A DNA stretch of 64,000 nt from Apostichopus japonicus (GCF_037975245.1 NC_092579.1:15896178-15960177), one strand, 5' to 3'; positions 1-12,570 are shown, counted from the stretch's first letter. Numbers and translations: made by a program. Notes: generated by a model from the sequence alone, not told the origin.

Positions 1-1390
1 AAATATGAGCGCAGATTATATCGTGACAACTAAACAAACACATATCACATTTCAAGGATAAAATCAACAATTAATATTATTAAAGGGAAGTAAAGCTTTT
101 GGAAAACATCTGTCATCATGATTCATCACATGACATGACATCACATGACATCATAAACCATCTACTAATGTGTTTTGTTTACATTCAAAGAACCATATCA
201 AGAGTCAGGTATTCAACTACTCTAGGCCTAACATTGTAGAATATTTTTGCTCAGGATTCAATTTACATCAAGTGTTAAATTGTCTGCTACCTGAATATTC
301 AGTAGGTCATGTGTCCAACAGTAAACAGTATTCTATTTCAATAGAACAGGGACAGTTTACTCATTAATCAAAGAGCTCCGTGGGAATTTATTTTCAAATT
401 GTGGTAAAAGAAGTACATATACAGTAGGCAATACATTTTAAGTGACCACAACATTTCTGTGCCATCAATGTGTTGTGTTTAATACGAGAAATAAATCCTG
501 AAATTTTTGAAAATGTATACAAAATCTTTGTATGTTTGTGCGATTGTGCATAAAAGATGAAAGCCTCATTGTACAGTAACTAGGTCTACAGATATTTCAA
601 TTCAAAACCTCAGTATTTTGCATCAGTTGTTCCATTACATAATTCATACCAAACTGTACTTTATTTGCAGCTTTGCTCATAATTTAAACAAGAAACCCTT
701 CAACCAAAATATTTCGAAGCAGATCAGACAGAGGGGAGTGGGGGGGGGGGATATGTGACCTTCCCAGATGCCACTGTAATTAATCCTTTTTGTAGATGTG
801 CAATATGCTGATTTTCTGCTGGAAATGCTGCAACTGGTACGTAGTGGTGTCAGTATTATAACCTATTTACATCATGACATATATCAGTCGATTATTAACA
901 GGAAGAAAATTATTGTGTGTTACATTACATTGCAAAAGTCTTAGATGTTTACATTTTTGTTGCACCAATTTTATATGCTCAGCTTTGCATCATCGATGCG
1001 CAACAGTACTTCATAGCAGATTTTATGACTGTTGCACAATGTTTGTTGGCAACGTACCAAGAATACAGTATGTTGTTTATTTGAACTACTGTATACCTCC
1101 ATATAAGGAAGTAACTGCAACAGGTTAAAATAGCTGTCAGTTGTGAGGTACTGATTTTACTAAATTCATATGTATAAATTAATTAAATGATGGTGTAATT
1201 GAATATCTAGCTGCACAACTCACTACAGATTGCTACAGGGTGTTTGAAGATCAATAGTGTATGAGGGGGCAATGTACCGTAGCAGTACTATTGATAGTGT
1301 TGTGTGGTATTACTGTGCCATAGTTCAACACTGGCAGTGCAGTAGAAATTACAATTATATACCAATTTATCGTTGCTTTTCAAATACTGC

Positions 1391-1685
1391 TTTTGAGTCT
1401 GGAGTTGGGGTGATCCTTCAAATGTTCTGAATATTGAGCATTTATATGATTCCAAACATTTTCGTGGAGAATAAACCTGACACTCAGTAACTTCTCCTCT
1501 CACCTCTCTCCTCTCCTCATCTCTCCTCTCTTACCTCCAGTCTTCTTATACATACTTTCATCTTATCATTTCTTCTCAACTCAACTCAGGAGTTGGGGTA
1601 TTTCTTTGAAGTTTCTGAACACTGAGCGTTTACTGTAGATGATTCCAAATGTTTTTTTGGAGAATAATCAGACATTTGATATGTT
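1391..1685. repeat. Diverged direct duplication, unit about 195 bp
   Basis: A block starting CTGGAGTTGGGGT at 1391 and running through GATTCCAAACATTTTCGTGGAGAATAA recurs, diverged, from about 1585 with GGAGTTGGGGT and GATTCCAAATGTTTTTTTGGAGAATAA-like text. The two copies keep the same order of sub-motifs with small indels. A pyrimidine-rich spacer lies between them. This looks like an old local duplication rather than a named repeat family. Confidence 0.55.
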
Positions 1686-1880
1686 ATGCAGCTTTAAATG
1701 TGTTAAAATCAGTGGCTTTGTAAAGTCAACTTTTAAACGATAGTTAACATCTGAAGACAAACTGAACATACAGTATTACTAAAATGTCATAAAAATGGAC
1801 TGGATTGCAACAAATGTGTTGATAATTTAAACAGATACATCTAACTTTTTGAAAGGTTGTTAAAAATTGTCCCTCAAGGG

Positions 1881-1929
1881 TAATAATGATAATAATAATA
1901 ATAATAAATATATATATATATATATATAC
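1881..1929. repeat. TAA/TA simple repeat
   Basis: A run of (TAA)n grades into (TA)n. It is followed by CAGCACTTTACA and CAAAGCACTTTACA at about 1929-1972. These words resemble the GCGCTTTA pairs of the repeat at 24075-24365, so this may be a worn fragment of the same family. Confidence 0.7.
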
Positions 1930-3606
1930 AGCACTTTACATTTAAAAAGAATACCTCAAAGCACTTTACATGGAACTAGAGCAAAAGGTACAAATAAAAG
2001 ATGCATAATAAAAAAAAATCAATTATTTGATTAAAAAACAATATAACTAATGGTACTGTATGTTACATATATGCTACGGTACATATTGTTTTATCATTCT
2101 CTGCCTTAAGCTTGATAGTTGTAAACATGTATCATTTACGTTCATGAAATTGGTAAATTATACGTTACTTGAAAGATAATATTGCATTGTACAGTATTTC
2201 TTGGAACCCACATTTTGGTCATCTTTTCTGTTCTCTGTATATATACAGTACTATTGTAGCCCACAGTCAACAATATTGTCCTTAATTCTGCCTGTTGCCA
2301 TGGCACCTGTGGAAGACATCAATCTCCTTGTCAGTGTTTGCACCAATATTTCACCTGTCACTACATTATTGATTATTGCGCACTGGAAAACCTGAAAATC
2401 ATATTTAGTCAGAATACTGTTAAGCTCTCACGTTTGAAAATGCACATGAATAATCTTACAGTAGGTCTGTTCTTGAAGCATCTCAGTTGAGGATAACTCC
2501 TGTACCGTAGTGAAGTTCTCCAAAACATTAGTGTTCAGTACTGCAAGGCAGCATTCAATTACAGCTCTTTGATAAATGTTTGGATGCTATACTCTTGACT
2601 ACACATCTGATTGAACAGTAGCTGTCGTATGTGTAGTTTGGCTAGTCACAGTACTGTAAGCTGCAATAATTAATAAGTTTATGTCAAACAACTTTCCATT
2701 TACCGTAGCTTCCCACGTCTGTGGTTTATAACTTCAGTACTAAGTTTATGAAAAAAGTGTCTGGGCGACAAAATGTTGATGGTCAAATTGAATTCATTGG
2801 ATAACTGATGGATTGTCTTTCTTTTTGTGGCAGAAATCAAGGATTACTCATAGTTTGTTCAATTAGAATGTTTAACTTTATAGTTTGGTGGTAAAAAATC
2901 TCTACCTCAAACAAAACTTACTACATTAATATTCATACTGTACATGAACATAACATCTTGATCCTAGTCTGGTTCAGCCAGTGTATTGTACTCTACAGAG
3001 TAAAAGTGTTTACTGCAATGTTATGGTAAACTCTGTGTTAAACAACTGAAGGCACCGGTCAGTTATCTCCCCCCCCCCCACCTCCACATCTCATTTTCGT
3101 TAAAGGCTTGATTCCAGATAGTTTGAGGGGCAAAATATTGATTGATCCTTGGCATTAGTCCATGAATTTTCTAAATTAAGCAGTTGTGGCCTAATGGCAG
3201 TACAGTGTTACAGAACAGACACTTTGGTCAAGTGTTTATTAACTTACGATGCACTGCGCAAGTATATACTGTACAGTAAGCAATGCAGGGAATATGAGTG
3301 AAAGTATAAACATTGAGATTCTGCAGGAAATTGTCAATTGATTCAAACTTATGTAAGCTAGAAAATAATTTGTAATATCCATGTTTATTAGTAACTGTAG
3401 AGTACCATACCTGTGTTAAATAGAACAGAACATGCTAGTAGCTACATGCAGTACTGTATGTACTGTAATGTACTGTAGTAATTATAAAATGCTGTAAATA
3501 TGTTCTTTATAAGGCAATAGATATACCGTACTGTAATATAGCCCTAATCAGCCCCTGCTGTAATGTATGCAGTATATTTTGTAATGTATATTCATGACTA
3601 ATATAT

Positions 3607-3632
3607 GGGCCATTCCACACTAATGGGGTACT
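3607..3632 (+). repeat. Left terminal inverted repeat of the 5.9 kb transposon
   Basis: This is an exact 26-base inverted match to 9481-9506. The next bases inward (3633 on) show only weak similarity to the complement of the sequence before 9481, so the TIR is short. The flank to the left is AATATAT. Confidence 0.85.
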
Positions 3633-3949
3633 TATGTATGTTACTGCAAAGCCTTGTTGGAAATCGGTCTACAAAGCTTCCTGGCAGTAACAAACTGCAT
3701 GGTTTAAAGTATTTGATGCCATACTTTAATATTGCAAAATAGTGTTAACAGTTGAAAGTCTTTATGTCAATTCATTGGTAATTATTTAAAAAAAACTCTT
3801 TGCATGTCTCACCAATTTGTGCAAGGAATATGTGACAGAGCATTAATGGAGATTTTTAATCCACTTGTTTTATGTTTTAGTTACAAAAATGACCAATGTA
3901 ATGTATCATAATGATTAAAGAATTCAATCATCTGAATGCTGTTGTTGTC

Positions 3950-5300
3950 TTCTTTCTTGTCCAACACGTGAAAATTGAGAAAATGACCACACAAAAATAT
4001 ATAAACGTTCGTAATTGACATCTGTCCTAACAGTTACGAGCGTAACTTGCCCCATGAGTAAAGTAATCTGAAAACATTTGGCGGAGATAAAATGTTGTGC
4101 CTTGTTACAACATCGTATCTCAGTAATGAACATGGTTTTGAGGGAGTTGAGTCTTCCAATCCCCCGGAAAACGACGGCCAAATTAGCTTTAAAAAAATCT
4201 GTCCAAGAGAGCTTACGTTCGAACGTACTTTTAAATCACTTTTCACGGAAATCGCGCATTCGATCCTGTGAGTGTTTAGTATGATAAACATCCTTGGGCG
4301 CATGCGTATTTCAGAGAAAACAACAACCCTGGTCACCCACCGACTTTTAAAACCATGGAGGGAAGTTTGTGATCTGTCTTCTGAATCTCGGTAAGTTACG
4401 AGCGCAAGTCAAATTACGAGCGTTCGAAATCACTACCAATTTTACCGAAAATAAAGCACTTTGCAATGTGATCAAGGTATGGTTCAATTTAGAGACTTCT
4501 CACTCAGTAAGTGAAAGTTCTTACACCGCTAGGTGAGCGGACTCGTAGATGCAGTTGCCGCCTTTGGTATAATTGCACTGAGTGAGACAGAAAACACTAC
4601 TAATGCACGTAACTGCAGACAGATTGAGTCAATCTGTCTGAAGTTACGAACGTTGGCAAAAGACCTCCATTATTCATTTAGTTCGATGTAAAGGTGCATG
4701 ATAATACCATGAAACTTGCTAAATGTTTACTGGGCACGAATGTTCATCTCGCATTGGCATTGAAGTGCAATTCAATAGCAGTTTCATTAAAATGAACTAG
4801 CCTAGGCCTACGTTCAAACGTAATTGTTGGTAGACAGATTTCAGATTCGGTCACTCGTGTGAACGTTAGCATGATTTCGGTATTTTGATGTATAATCTAA
4901 TGTCGACGTACCGATGTAAATGAACTGAGTGCATACGATGATTCCGTAAATATAACGTTAACAATATTTCATTAAGCAAAGGTTAGGTTAGACCTGCATG
5001 CTAGGCTTCAATTGAAAAAGCTCACGTTCGAATCTAAGTGTGGTGAGACATATTTGCCCAGTCGGTCTGTTTTACGAACGTTAGTATCTTCCCTGGTTGA
5101 GTACTAACTTAGGCCTACTAGCCTAACGTTAAGGGTAGCGTTATATTTTCGTGCAGATCTAGCCTAGGTTTTAAACAAATGCAGTACAGACAATTGACGA
5201 TGCTTCATGTTTTATTACGTATTTTAATTTGCAACTAGGCCGACACGTAGGCGAAGCCTAACACTGGGTTTTCTCATTACTGATGCATATAATGTGTAGG
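3950..5300. promoter_or_regulatory. CpG-retaining island with repeated TTACGARCG motif and a splice donor
   Basis: CpG is clearly denser here than in the surrounding 16 kb. The word TTACGAGCG or TTACGAACG occurs near 4033, 4395, 4413, 4645 and 5072, and inverted forms (ACGTTCGAA, ACGTTCAAACG) near 4215, 4810 and 5024. The site at about 4215-4230 forms a self-complementary TACGTTCGAACGTA. A good donor, CTCG|GTAAGT, lies at about 4388. The block sits inside the transposon ends, so it could be the element's own promoter plus subterminal transposase-binding sites. Alternatively it could be a captured host promoter for a 5' noncoding exon. The sequence alone does not decide. Confidence 0.45.
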
Positions 5301-6029
5301 CTAGGCCTGCCTAGGTCTAATTTAAAAAAAATATATATATTTTTGTTTATTCAACTCTCATTTTTATTACAAACAAAAAACAACAATCAACATGTATCGT
5401 CTTGCTTTCTAATTAAAACTTACCATTGAGTTTGATCCGCGAGGACTGAAAATGGGCATGTTCATCGTAATTGCTTTAATGAGAAGAACCATCTATGGCC
5501 TAAAGAACCCACAGTGTATTTATTGTTCTCAGGGACAGGCTGGCCTTATTTGGGAGTTAGCCACCAAATGTCAGTATCTTGGGACCTCTGATTAAAAATT
5601 CTGGTGGTAGATTCTTTATCTCCAAACAGCCTAATTCCATACACAACATTCTTCCATATAAGGCAGCTTACAATATAATATATGCATGAGGTGCATCTGT
5701 CTTTACACGTAATTACCTACAGGCTGCTTTTAATTATCATGTAAGCTCTAACTGTTATCAAACACAAATAACATCATTGGCAAATTCCAGTGGATGACAA
5801 ATCTCTTTAATTTAAAAGCTTATGGAGGCAACAATTTCACCATTGAAATTGACACTCCTGTATTGAAGGTTTGAAACTTTCTTCTACCATACCATGGATT
5901 ACAACTTTCTCCTGTATTTTGAAACAAACCAAGTTTTGTCTTTTCCTTAACTTCCATATTAAAATGGAAAATGTTACCTTATTTGCTCCAGGATATAATG
6001 TTTTACAAATTATTCTCTTTTCAGGTAAT

Positions 6030-7892
6030 ATGAGCCTGAAAATTCGCCTTCGTTCCTTAAACAGGAAGGTACCTCAACTAGAGGATATTGAAGGACAACG
6101 AACAACTGGTTTTAGCAATGCAGCAATGTATATGCGCAGGTATCGAGGCCGCATAAAAGCTGATCAGGAATGTTATGTTCAGTATCAAGCTAAAGAGACT
6201 GAGCGAGTGAAAGAATATCGTCAAACCATGTCTCAGGAAGCGAGGATATCATACATGAACATATGCAGTTACCCACTGCTGTAAACTGGCCTGCACACAT
6301 CTGAAGGTGGAGAGGAAAGTGGAGTTTAACAGACTGATCCAGTTCACTGATGGGTGTGGCGCACAATACAAATCTCGCACAGGATTTGCTGACATCTCAT
6401 TTGGAAACATAGATTTTGGCGTGCAAGTTGAGCGGCATTTCTTTGGCTCATGCCATGGAAAAAATCCATGTGATGGAGAGGGTGGGGGTGGTTAAAAATG
6501 CAGTCACAAGGTCAGTGAAGTCTGATGTCAACATCACCATTGATGGACCCTGGGAGTTCTATGACTTCTGCTCCAAAAATCTTGCTAAGGCACCAATGAA
6601 ACCAGATGGATCGTGCAACCACTCTCGTCGTACTTTTAACTTAGTGAAGGAAGGTGATATACAGAGGGAAAGGCCAACCAGAACAAATGTTGACATTGTG
6701 GCTGGAACGCGAAAGTTGCATGCTGTAGCTGGGATCTCTCCATACTAATTGCACAAAAGGCGTCTTTCATGCTTCTGTTCACCCTGTCAGGATCTGAACT
6801 CAGTAGCACCGTGCATCAATCTGGAGTTTGTGAAGTCTTGGAGTGAATGCAAGATGTCTGCTAAAGGGATTTCATTTGAAGCAACTACTAGCAGTGATAT
6901 GGAAGCTGCAGATGTAGGTCATGCTGAGATGAATGAGATTCCGGTCTGTACACTTGAGAGTGCAACTGATAATGCAACTGGAGCAACTGTGGGTAAATCA
7001 TCATCTGAAAGATCTGAGACAGGGGACTTATCTGAAGTGGGTATGCAGGTGGCATACTAACTTCCAACAAAGTGGGTCAGTCCCTTTTTACTTAAATTTT
7101 AAGTGCTAAGCAACATGACATTGAAAGAGATTTCCTTCTATTTGCAGAATCAAAAACAAAATGCATCAACAGAAGTGTTATGTTTGATGTTGCATATTCC
7201 AGTGTTTCTTTTCATGGGAAATGTCACTCAACTTTATTAAGGGCCTTGATTTCATTAATTAGATTGAAACTCCTTATCAGTGAACTCTAATCAAACGTGA
7301 GGGTGGGGTGAGTCGTCAACTTTCAGTTCACTTCTTCGTGAAAAATGCTGGAATAGTTGTTATGGATTGCCCATACCATTTGGTTGGTCATTGCAGTCAT
7401 CAAGATTGAAGACAGCCAGTGAATATTTCCTATTTAATTTTTTTTTTGCTCTTTTCATAAATTACAGATTATGATGAATCTGAAGTTGTCCAGACACAGT
7501 TGGATGTGTTGAATGAAAAGGTCTTAAAAGATCTCTTCTGTGATGTCTGCCTACCAGAGAACAAGCATGAGGCATTACTAAAACTACAGCAAAGAGGGAT
7601 TGAAATTCGCCTTGAAGAGTATTATGCTGTCTTCTATGACAACGAATTCTATATTGGACGATTGCTTGAGAAAGATGGGGAGGAATATCTGTTTAAGTTT
7701 CTCCATAGAGTTTGCAGTGCATCTAAGATGTATGATTAGCCTATAAGGTCAGATTCTGAGAAGGTTTTAGGCAAATTCGTTATCGATGGACCCCTTACAT
7801 TGGTGGGCAGTGGACCATTTTCTGTGCAAGAAATTGAAAATGTGGAGAAAACATATGCTGAAATGAAAGCAATAACACAAGCTGAGCTGTAA
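6030..7892 (+). pseudogene. Decayed transposase-like gene inside the 5.9 kb element
   Basis: An acceptor (TTCTCTTTTCAG, ending 6024) precedes ATG 6030, which opens a basic N-terminal segment (MRRYRGRIKADQE) typical of repetitive invertebrate ORFs. It stops at 6284. In a second frame from 6259 follows VEFNRLIQFTDGCGAQYKSR, then ERHFFGSCHGKNPCDGEGG at about 6435-6490, both recalling RNase-H-like DDE blocks. A G-run near 6480-6495 then shifts the frame; the text continues as VVKNAVTRSVKSD, is cut by TAA at 6746, and continues as RRLSCFCSPCQD. A phase-matched intron runs from GT 7041 to AG 7467, joining SEV-D-YDESEVV. The last exon holds EEYYAVFYDNEFYIGRLL, a TAG at 7737 where the family would carry Trp, then PIRSDSEKVLG and a final stop at 7890-7892. 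Much of the catalytic middle, including the expected first Asp block, seems deleted near 6260-6300. Superfamily not assigned. Confidence 0.72.
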
Positions 7893-8943
7893 AGTGGTAA
7901 AGCATAAATAATGCATATTTTGTATATATTTCAAAGTTTTAACAAGTACACTCTGGCTTTCCATCTAGCTAATTGTACTGTGAACAGTTTCAGTTGACTG
8001 CATCTATTCTGCAGGAATCTTAGATGTTTTAGGTTCTTGCTTGATTGCTTGTCTTCAATATACTGCATGCTTGACTATATGGGAAAGAGCAAGAAAAAAA
8101 CAGTCAGATATGCTTGTGATAGTGTGTGCTTCCTTTTTAGCATTTTTTTCTGAAAACATCTTCAAATTTATGTTTATTCAATTCCATGACATGTGAGGCT
8201 ATCCCACTTCATCTGATACATTTTCAGAAAGTTTGAAAAGTGAACATTTAATCATTAGCCAGTTTGATAAAAAAGTAAAAGCAATTTATGGGTTTTCGTC
8301 TGTCCATGTTTCAAACATGATATAAGTGTATATATTGGTACATTTTAGTGTTGCATTGGTGCTAATATTGTTGGTATCTAATACCCTCTTGTAATTTGAT
8401 ATCTTTCCAATGGTATGCAAGTTTACAATTATGAATTCAACTATTTACTCTTTTAAAATTTCTGACATACTGTATTCAAGTCTACAGTTTAACAATCCTT
8501 CCATTATATGAAATTTTAGGATTTTCACTATTCATATGCAATTTTGAAATTATTGAATTTTATAAATATTCAATTGTTAACTATTCAATTTTCAGTTCAA
8601 CAATGCATTCAATGACCTACACTAGAGGTGTCAGTATTAGTAGTATCTTTTTAACTTTGCTAGATATATGCAATTAATCACATGCAAGCCTACAACTATT
8701 CATTCAACTATTTAATTTTTCTTTAATTAAAGTCTGACATTTACAATCTTAAACAGACCACTCTGGATAAGTTGTTGTTTCCCACATGATATGATGTATC
8801 ATCACAATTTCATGATAATTCCAAAGTACAGCAGCAAAGAAACAGCTACAAATGAGTGCCCAAATGTACATTCAATTGAAAATAATCATTTGTAATCCAT
8901 AGAATTTCTGATGACAAATTAATGTGGAGATTGAAAAATATTC

Positions 8944-9318
8944 TGTCCTTGTTACGTACGTAAGACCCTGAACATGGTAACCATACATCCTACCTTTATG
9001 CAAGTCCATATCATTTTCTGCACTATAGCTTCTAGCAGTGGTTTTCATTAAGATGTGAGATATATTGTAACAAATACTCAGGGAAAAAAGGTACTTGTGG
9101 CACTAAAATTTGTTCTGTGCATAGGGAATGTTGAAATGCCCTCTCGTTGTATTATCAAAGATTCATGTTTTTTCCAGTTTTTCACCCTTGGATCCATTTT
9201 GTCTTTGTTAATTGTTATAATTACAAAGTTTGCAATAAACAAAAACTGTTAAAACTCATGTACAATTGTTGTTTGTGGCCTGTTTATGATCAGATATCTG
9301 TCCTTGTTACGTACGTAA
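8944..9318 (+). repeat. Perfect 20-bp direct repeat pair in the right subterminal region
   Basis: TGTCCTTGTTACGTACGTAA occurs at 8944-8963 and again at 9299-9318. Its core GTTACGTACGTAAC-like palindrome resembles the GTTACGAACGTT words of the element's left arm. The spacing is 355 bp. The position just inside the right TIR fits a protein-binding site, though that is inference. Confidence 0.6.
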
Positions 9319-9480
9319 TACACGCCATATATTATACTTTGCTTGGCTGTCATTGCCAACCTTATCCAAAACTTATCTCATTTAGGGTATATACAGTTGC
9401 TATACACTCTAGGTCATTACTCAAACCAAGTTTCATGCTTTCCCTATGACTTTTAATTTTCACCCACTATGTCACAAATT

Positions 9481-9506
9481 AGTACCCCATTAGTGTGGAA
9501 TGGCCC
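9481..9506 (-). repeat. Right terminal inverted repeat of the 5.9 kb transposon
   Basis: This is the exact reverse complement of 3607-3632. The right flank reads AGATATATATC, so any target duplication is hidden by AT repeats on both sides. Confidence 0.85.
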
Positions 9507-11130
9507 AGATATATATCACCAGTATACAAAGAACAGTTACACACAGTTGGCCTAGTTCCACGGTACAAGCTCTATTGAGTTCCCATACTGTACATGTTAT
9601 AACACAGAGACAGCTATATCCTGTGGAGGGAGATATTATGATCTGATGAACTTCACTTCACCTGTACCAACCATTACTGTAGGTCAGTGTTGTTGGTTCA
9701 GTGATGAAACGCTGATATAATTGAAAGGCAGTAAGAAACCCTACTGACCTGTAATGGTAATGCATAGGAGTTACTGTAATAAAGCATCCCTCCTTATCAA
9801 TAGAGGCCAGTGGTGTAATATTGTGAGTTAATCTTGGTGAGACTTAAACAGGCTATTTACATACTGATATTGTTTGTTTGTGCAGGTGTTTAATCAACCG
9901 TAATCCTATAAAGCAGTTTCTTATTATTTTTTTACATGAATTCTTTTTTCGTAACTTTTTGACACCATTTTGTGAAATAATTTCATAGACTTACAGTCAA
10001 GTGATCATTTACACATTTAATGCAGTCAACAATGCTTGCATTATAAATCAACTTGCAAATCACTGTACAATTCAATATTAACTGCAGTGACATGCACATG
10101 TTTTACAAAGTGGGCCAGGGGTAGGGAGGAGGAGAGAGGGTGGGGTAGTGTGAGAACAATTTGTAAATCTGTCCTATATGCGTCCTATATTTTACCATGT
10201 GTGTATTAAAGTTGTCACAGAGATACTGTGTACTACATAATGCATGTACTGCACATGTCCCTTACTGACTTGCCCCTTTCAAACTTCCTTTCGTTCCTCA
10301 TCCAACTCTGATTGGAAGTGTCTACCAAGATGCAAGCTGACATGCTCTTAACATACTTGATTCCTATTTAGCCTGTTTGCATATTAGAGTGTTCTATTAG
10401 TGTGTACTGCACAGTATACACAGTAAGCTCTAAAGAGCTTGCATGCAGCTGTATTTATAATTGTCTGCTGATTGAATTTATGGTGGTGCATTTGGAGCCA
10501 TTTGATGCCTTACTGTACAGTTCATAGTCTTTCATCTCTCTCGAGACTCTAACTCACTCTATCTGAACGAACACTGCGGTTCAGGCTGACAACATCTGAC
10601 TTCCAGTTAACAAGCTGAACTTCACCATGTGGGCGTTGTATAATTGGCATTTCTTTCTTTCAGTGAAAGAAGAGGGTTAACTTGAGAAGGAAGAACTACA
10701 CTGGAACTACATATTAATGTAATGGTAATAATGTACTGTATGACCATATCAAGTACTTGCCAGGGATAATAATATACCCTTGATTGCTTACTGTAATCAG
10801 GGTTAGAGTAGCAGCTCCCTGCTGTAATATCAGGCCCTATATACACCCTCATAGTTTTACCACATACTGCACTGCACTGAAAAGTTCAAGATGACCAAAT
10901 GGAATTATTTGGCATGCAGCCAACTATTCCTTTTGGGAAAGTGGGAAGTTAGGTCTATGTTCAGCACTGTACATGTATGTTGCATGGTTTAGTTTACACA
11001 TACAGCACTACAGTACAGTAGTTAACTGTAGAAAAACGATAAGTACAAAAGTAGAGAAACTTACCATTAAAAGCCCAAAAGGCTAAATTGATGTAACAAT
11101 ATTAACTAAGAGATCATTAATACAGCTTTA

Positions 11131-11548
11131 CAGACCTCCCAGGGAAACCTTGAAAACTTTAAAAAAAAACTTTATTTCAAAAACAGCTCTTTGTTTTTCA
11201 AAAATACTCTTGAAAACCTTTATTTTTATTCATAAAATTTTTGAGTAGAAATATTATATTCAGTCATGCTCACCATTGGCTATTAGGTTTTTGTGGACAG
11301 CCAGGCGTGATTCATGCAGTGATACGAAACAGACTCACAAACAACCGTTAATGTAAGTCAGGTATTTAGTATTTTAAATAAGGGCCACAGATGATCATGT
11401 AAAAATGGGCATAGATGGTGAGTATGTTTCAATTAACTTCATTTTGGACATTTAAAAAAACTTTATTTTCATGTTTGAAGCCTTTAAAAACTTTTGTTTC
11501 TTCATTTACAACAGGTCTTTAAAAAAACTTTATTTGCTGGGAGGTCTG
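11131..11548. mobile_element. Small MITE with CAGACCTCCCAG ends
   Basis: CAGACCTCCCAG at 11131 is matched in inverse by CTGGGAGGTCTG ending at 11548, giving a 418-bp element with 12-bp TIRs. The terminal CAG is typical of hAT-derived elements. The interior is poly-A/T rich, with repeated CTTTAAAAAAACTTTATTT-like text near both ends. No clear 8-bp target duplication is visible, so the superfamily is uncertain. Confidence 0.6.
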
Positions 11549-12485
11549 GCATGAGAATAACTTTGTAATGAAACAGGAAATGTTGGATTTGCAGCTATAA
11601 AGAAAGCAATGAATTGTCAAATGTGTTAAATACATTGTGCACATGCTACTACATATGTAGACTGTGTAATAAGTATAGTGTAGGAAATTGTGTGGAGCCA
11701 AAATCCTAGACTCTCAGTGTCTTGCCACTCCTATGATTCTACCGCTAAGCTTCTGGGAAAGTTTGATCCAAGAACTTCTCATTCATGAAATCCAAAACTA
11801 AGTAGCTTAATCTTCTGACTTACTGGTGGAGCAATGCTCTACTTAAGACATTTGACATATGTCTCTCACCAAGGTTACTTAAAAGAGAAAAGAATCACCT
11901 GCTTTCCTTTATTCCTTTTATGATGTCGGGATATTTACAGATTGACACCCAACCAGAACAGAGATACAGTATATGTGTGTGTGGGGGGGGGGGGGGCTGG
12001 GGGGTTTTAACAGTTAATTTATCATTCCTGCTTTGAACAACTTTGTTGGAGTCTGCTCTATATATTGACTAGTTATCATTATTTTTATTATTTGACACTT
12101 TTGTCTTTGTCAAAAAGCGACAACTCATACCCGAGAAATCTATCAAGAACTTAAACCAAACTGTCCAAGAAATGTGATTTATTTTTAAGTACTGTAAGCA
12201 AGTCTCCTGTGCAAAGTTGGCATTGTGGTGGGTAAGATCTCATACTGTAGTACTATATACAGACTGCAGCATTTGGTGATACACGTATCCATCCAGCTGT
12301 CTTTGTACAAGATTTACAGTAAATTCACAATTTTTTTCATACCAGCAAGTACTGTAGCTGTACCGTGCTTGTACTGCAGCACTGATTCTTCTGTTTGACA
12401 AAACTGTAATATGTATGTACAATTTTCATGCAAAACTAAATTCATTTTGAGTTTAGGGCAACTGATAGTACTTAGCTTTACATAA

Positions 12486-12570
12486 CATATATTAATATAT
12501 ATCATATAATATATAATTATATATATAATAATTATATATATATTATATGATATAATTACATAATATGATA
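12486..12570. repeat. AT-only self-complementary tract
   Basis: About 85 bases made almost only of TATAAT/ATTATA words can fold back on themselves several ways. It lies just upstream of the first visible eEF2K exon. No function is claimed. Confidence 0.6.

Larger units (their letters stand above)
1..3606. other. Intergenic AT-rich left flank
   Basis: No exon was recognised on either strand. The stretch is AT-rich and poor in CpG. It contains G- and C-homopolymer runs near 740 and 3070, a pyrimidine tract at about 1498-1545, and a short TAA/TA repeat at 1881-1929. The words TACTGTA and TACAGTA recur unusually often, for example near 3270 and 3450-3475. Open frames here are short and show no protein-like composition. 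Confidence 0.6.
3607..9506. mobile_element. 5.9 kb DNA transposon with 26-bp TIRs and decayed transposase-like gene
   Basis: The 26 bases at 3607-3632 (beginning GGGCCATTCCACACTAATGG) are the exact reverse complement of 9481-9506, and the match extends to 27 if the flanking T/A pair is counted. Between these ends lies a gene-like block at 6030-7892 with protein motifs found in repetitive invertebrate ORFs. Repeated palindromic words occupy the left subterminal region (TTACGARCG and its complement, 4033-5080), and a perfect 20-bp direct repeat lies in the right one (8944-8963 and 9299-9318). Both flanks are (AT)n, so the target duplication cannot be read. Known families with similar layout are cut-and-paste DNA transposons; the superfamily is not assigned here. 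The gene is broken, so this copy cannot be autonomous as it stands. Confidence 0.8.
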
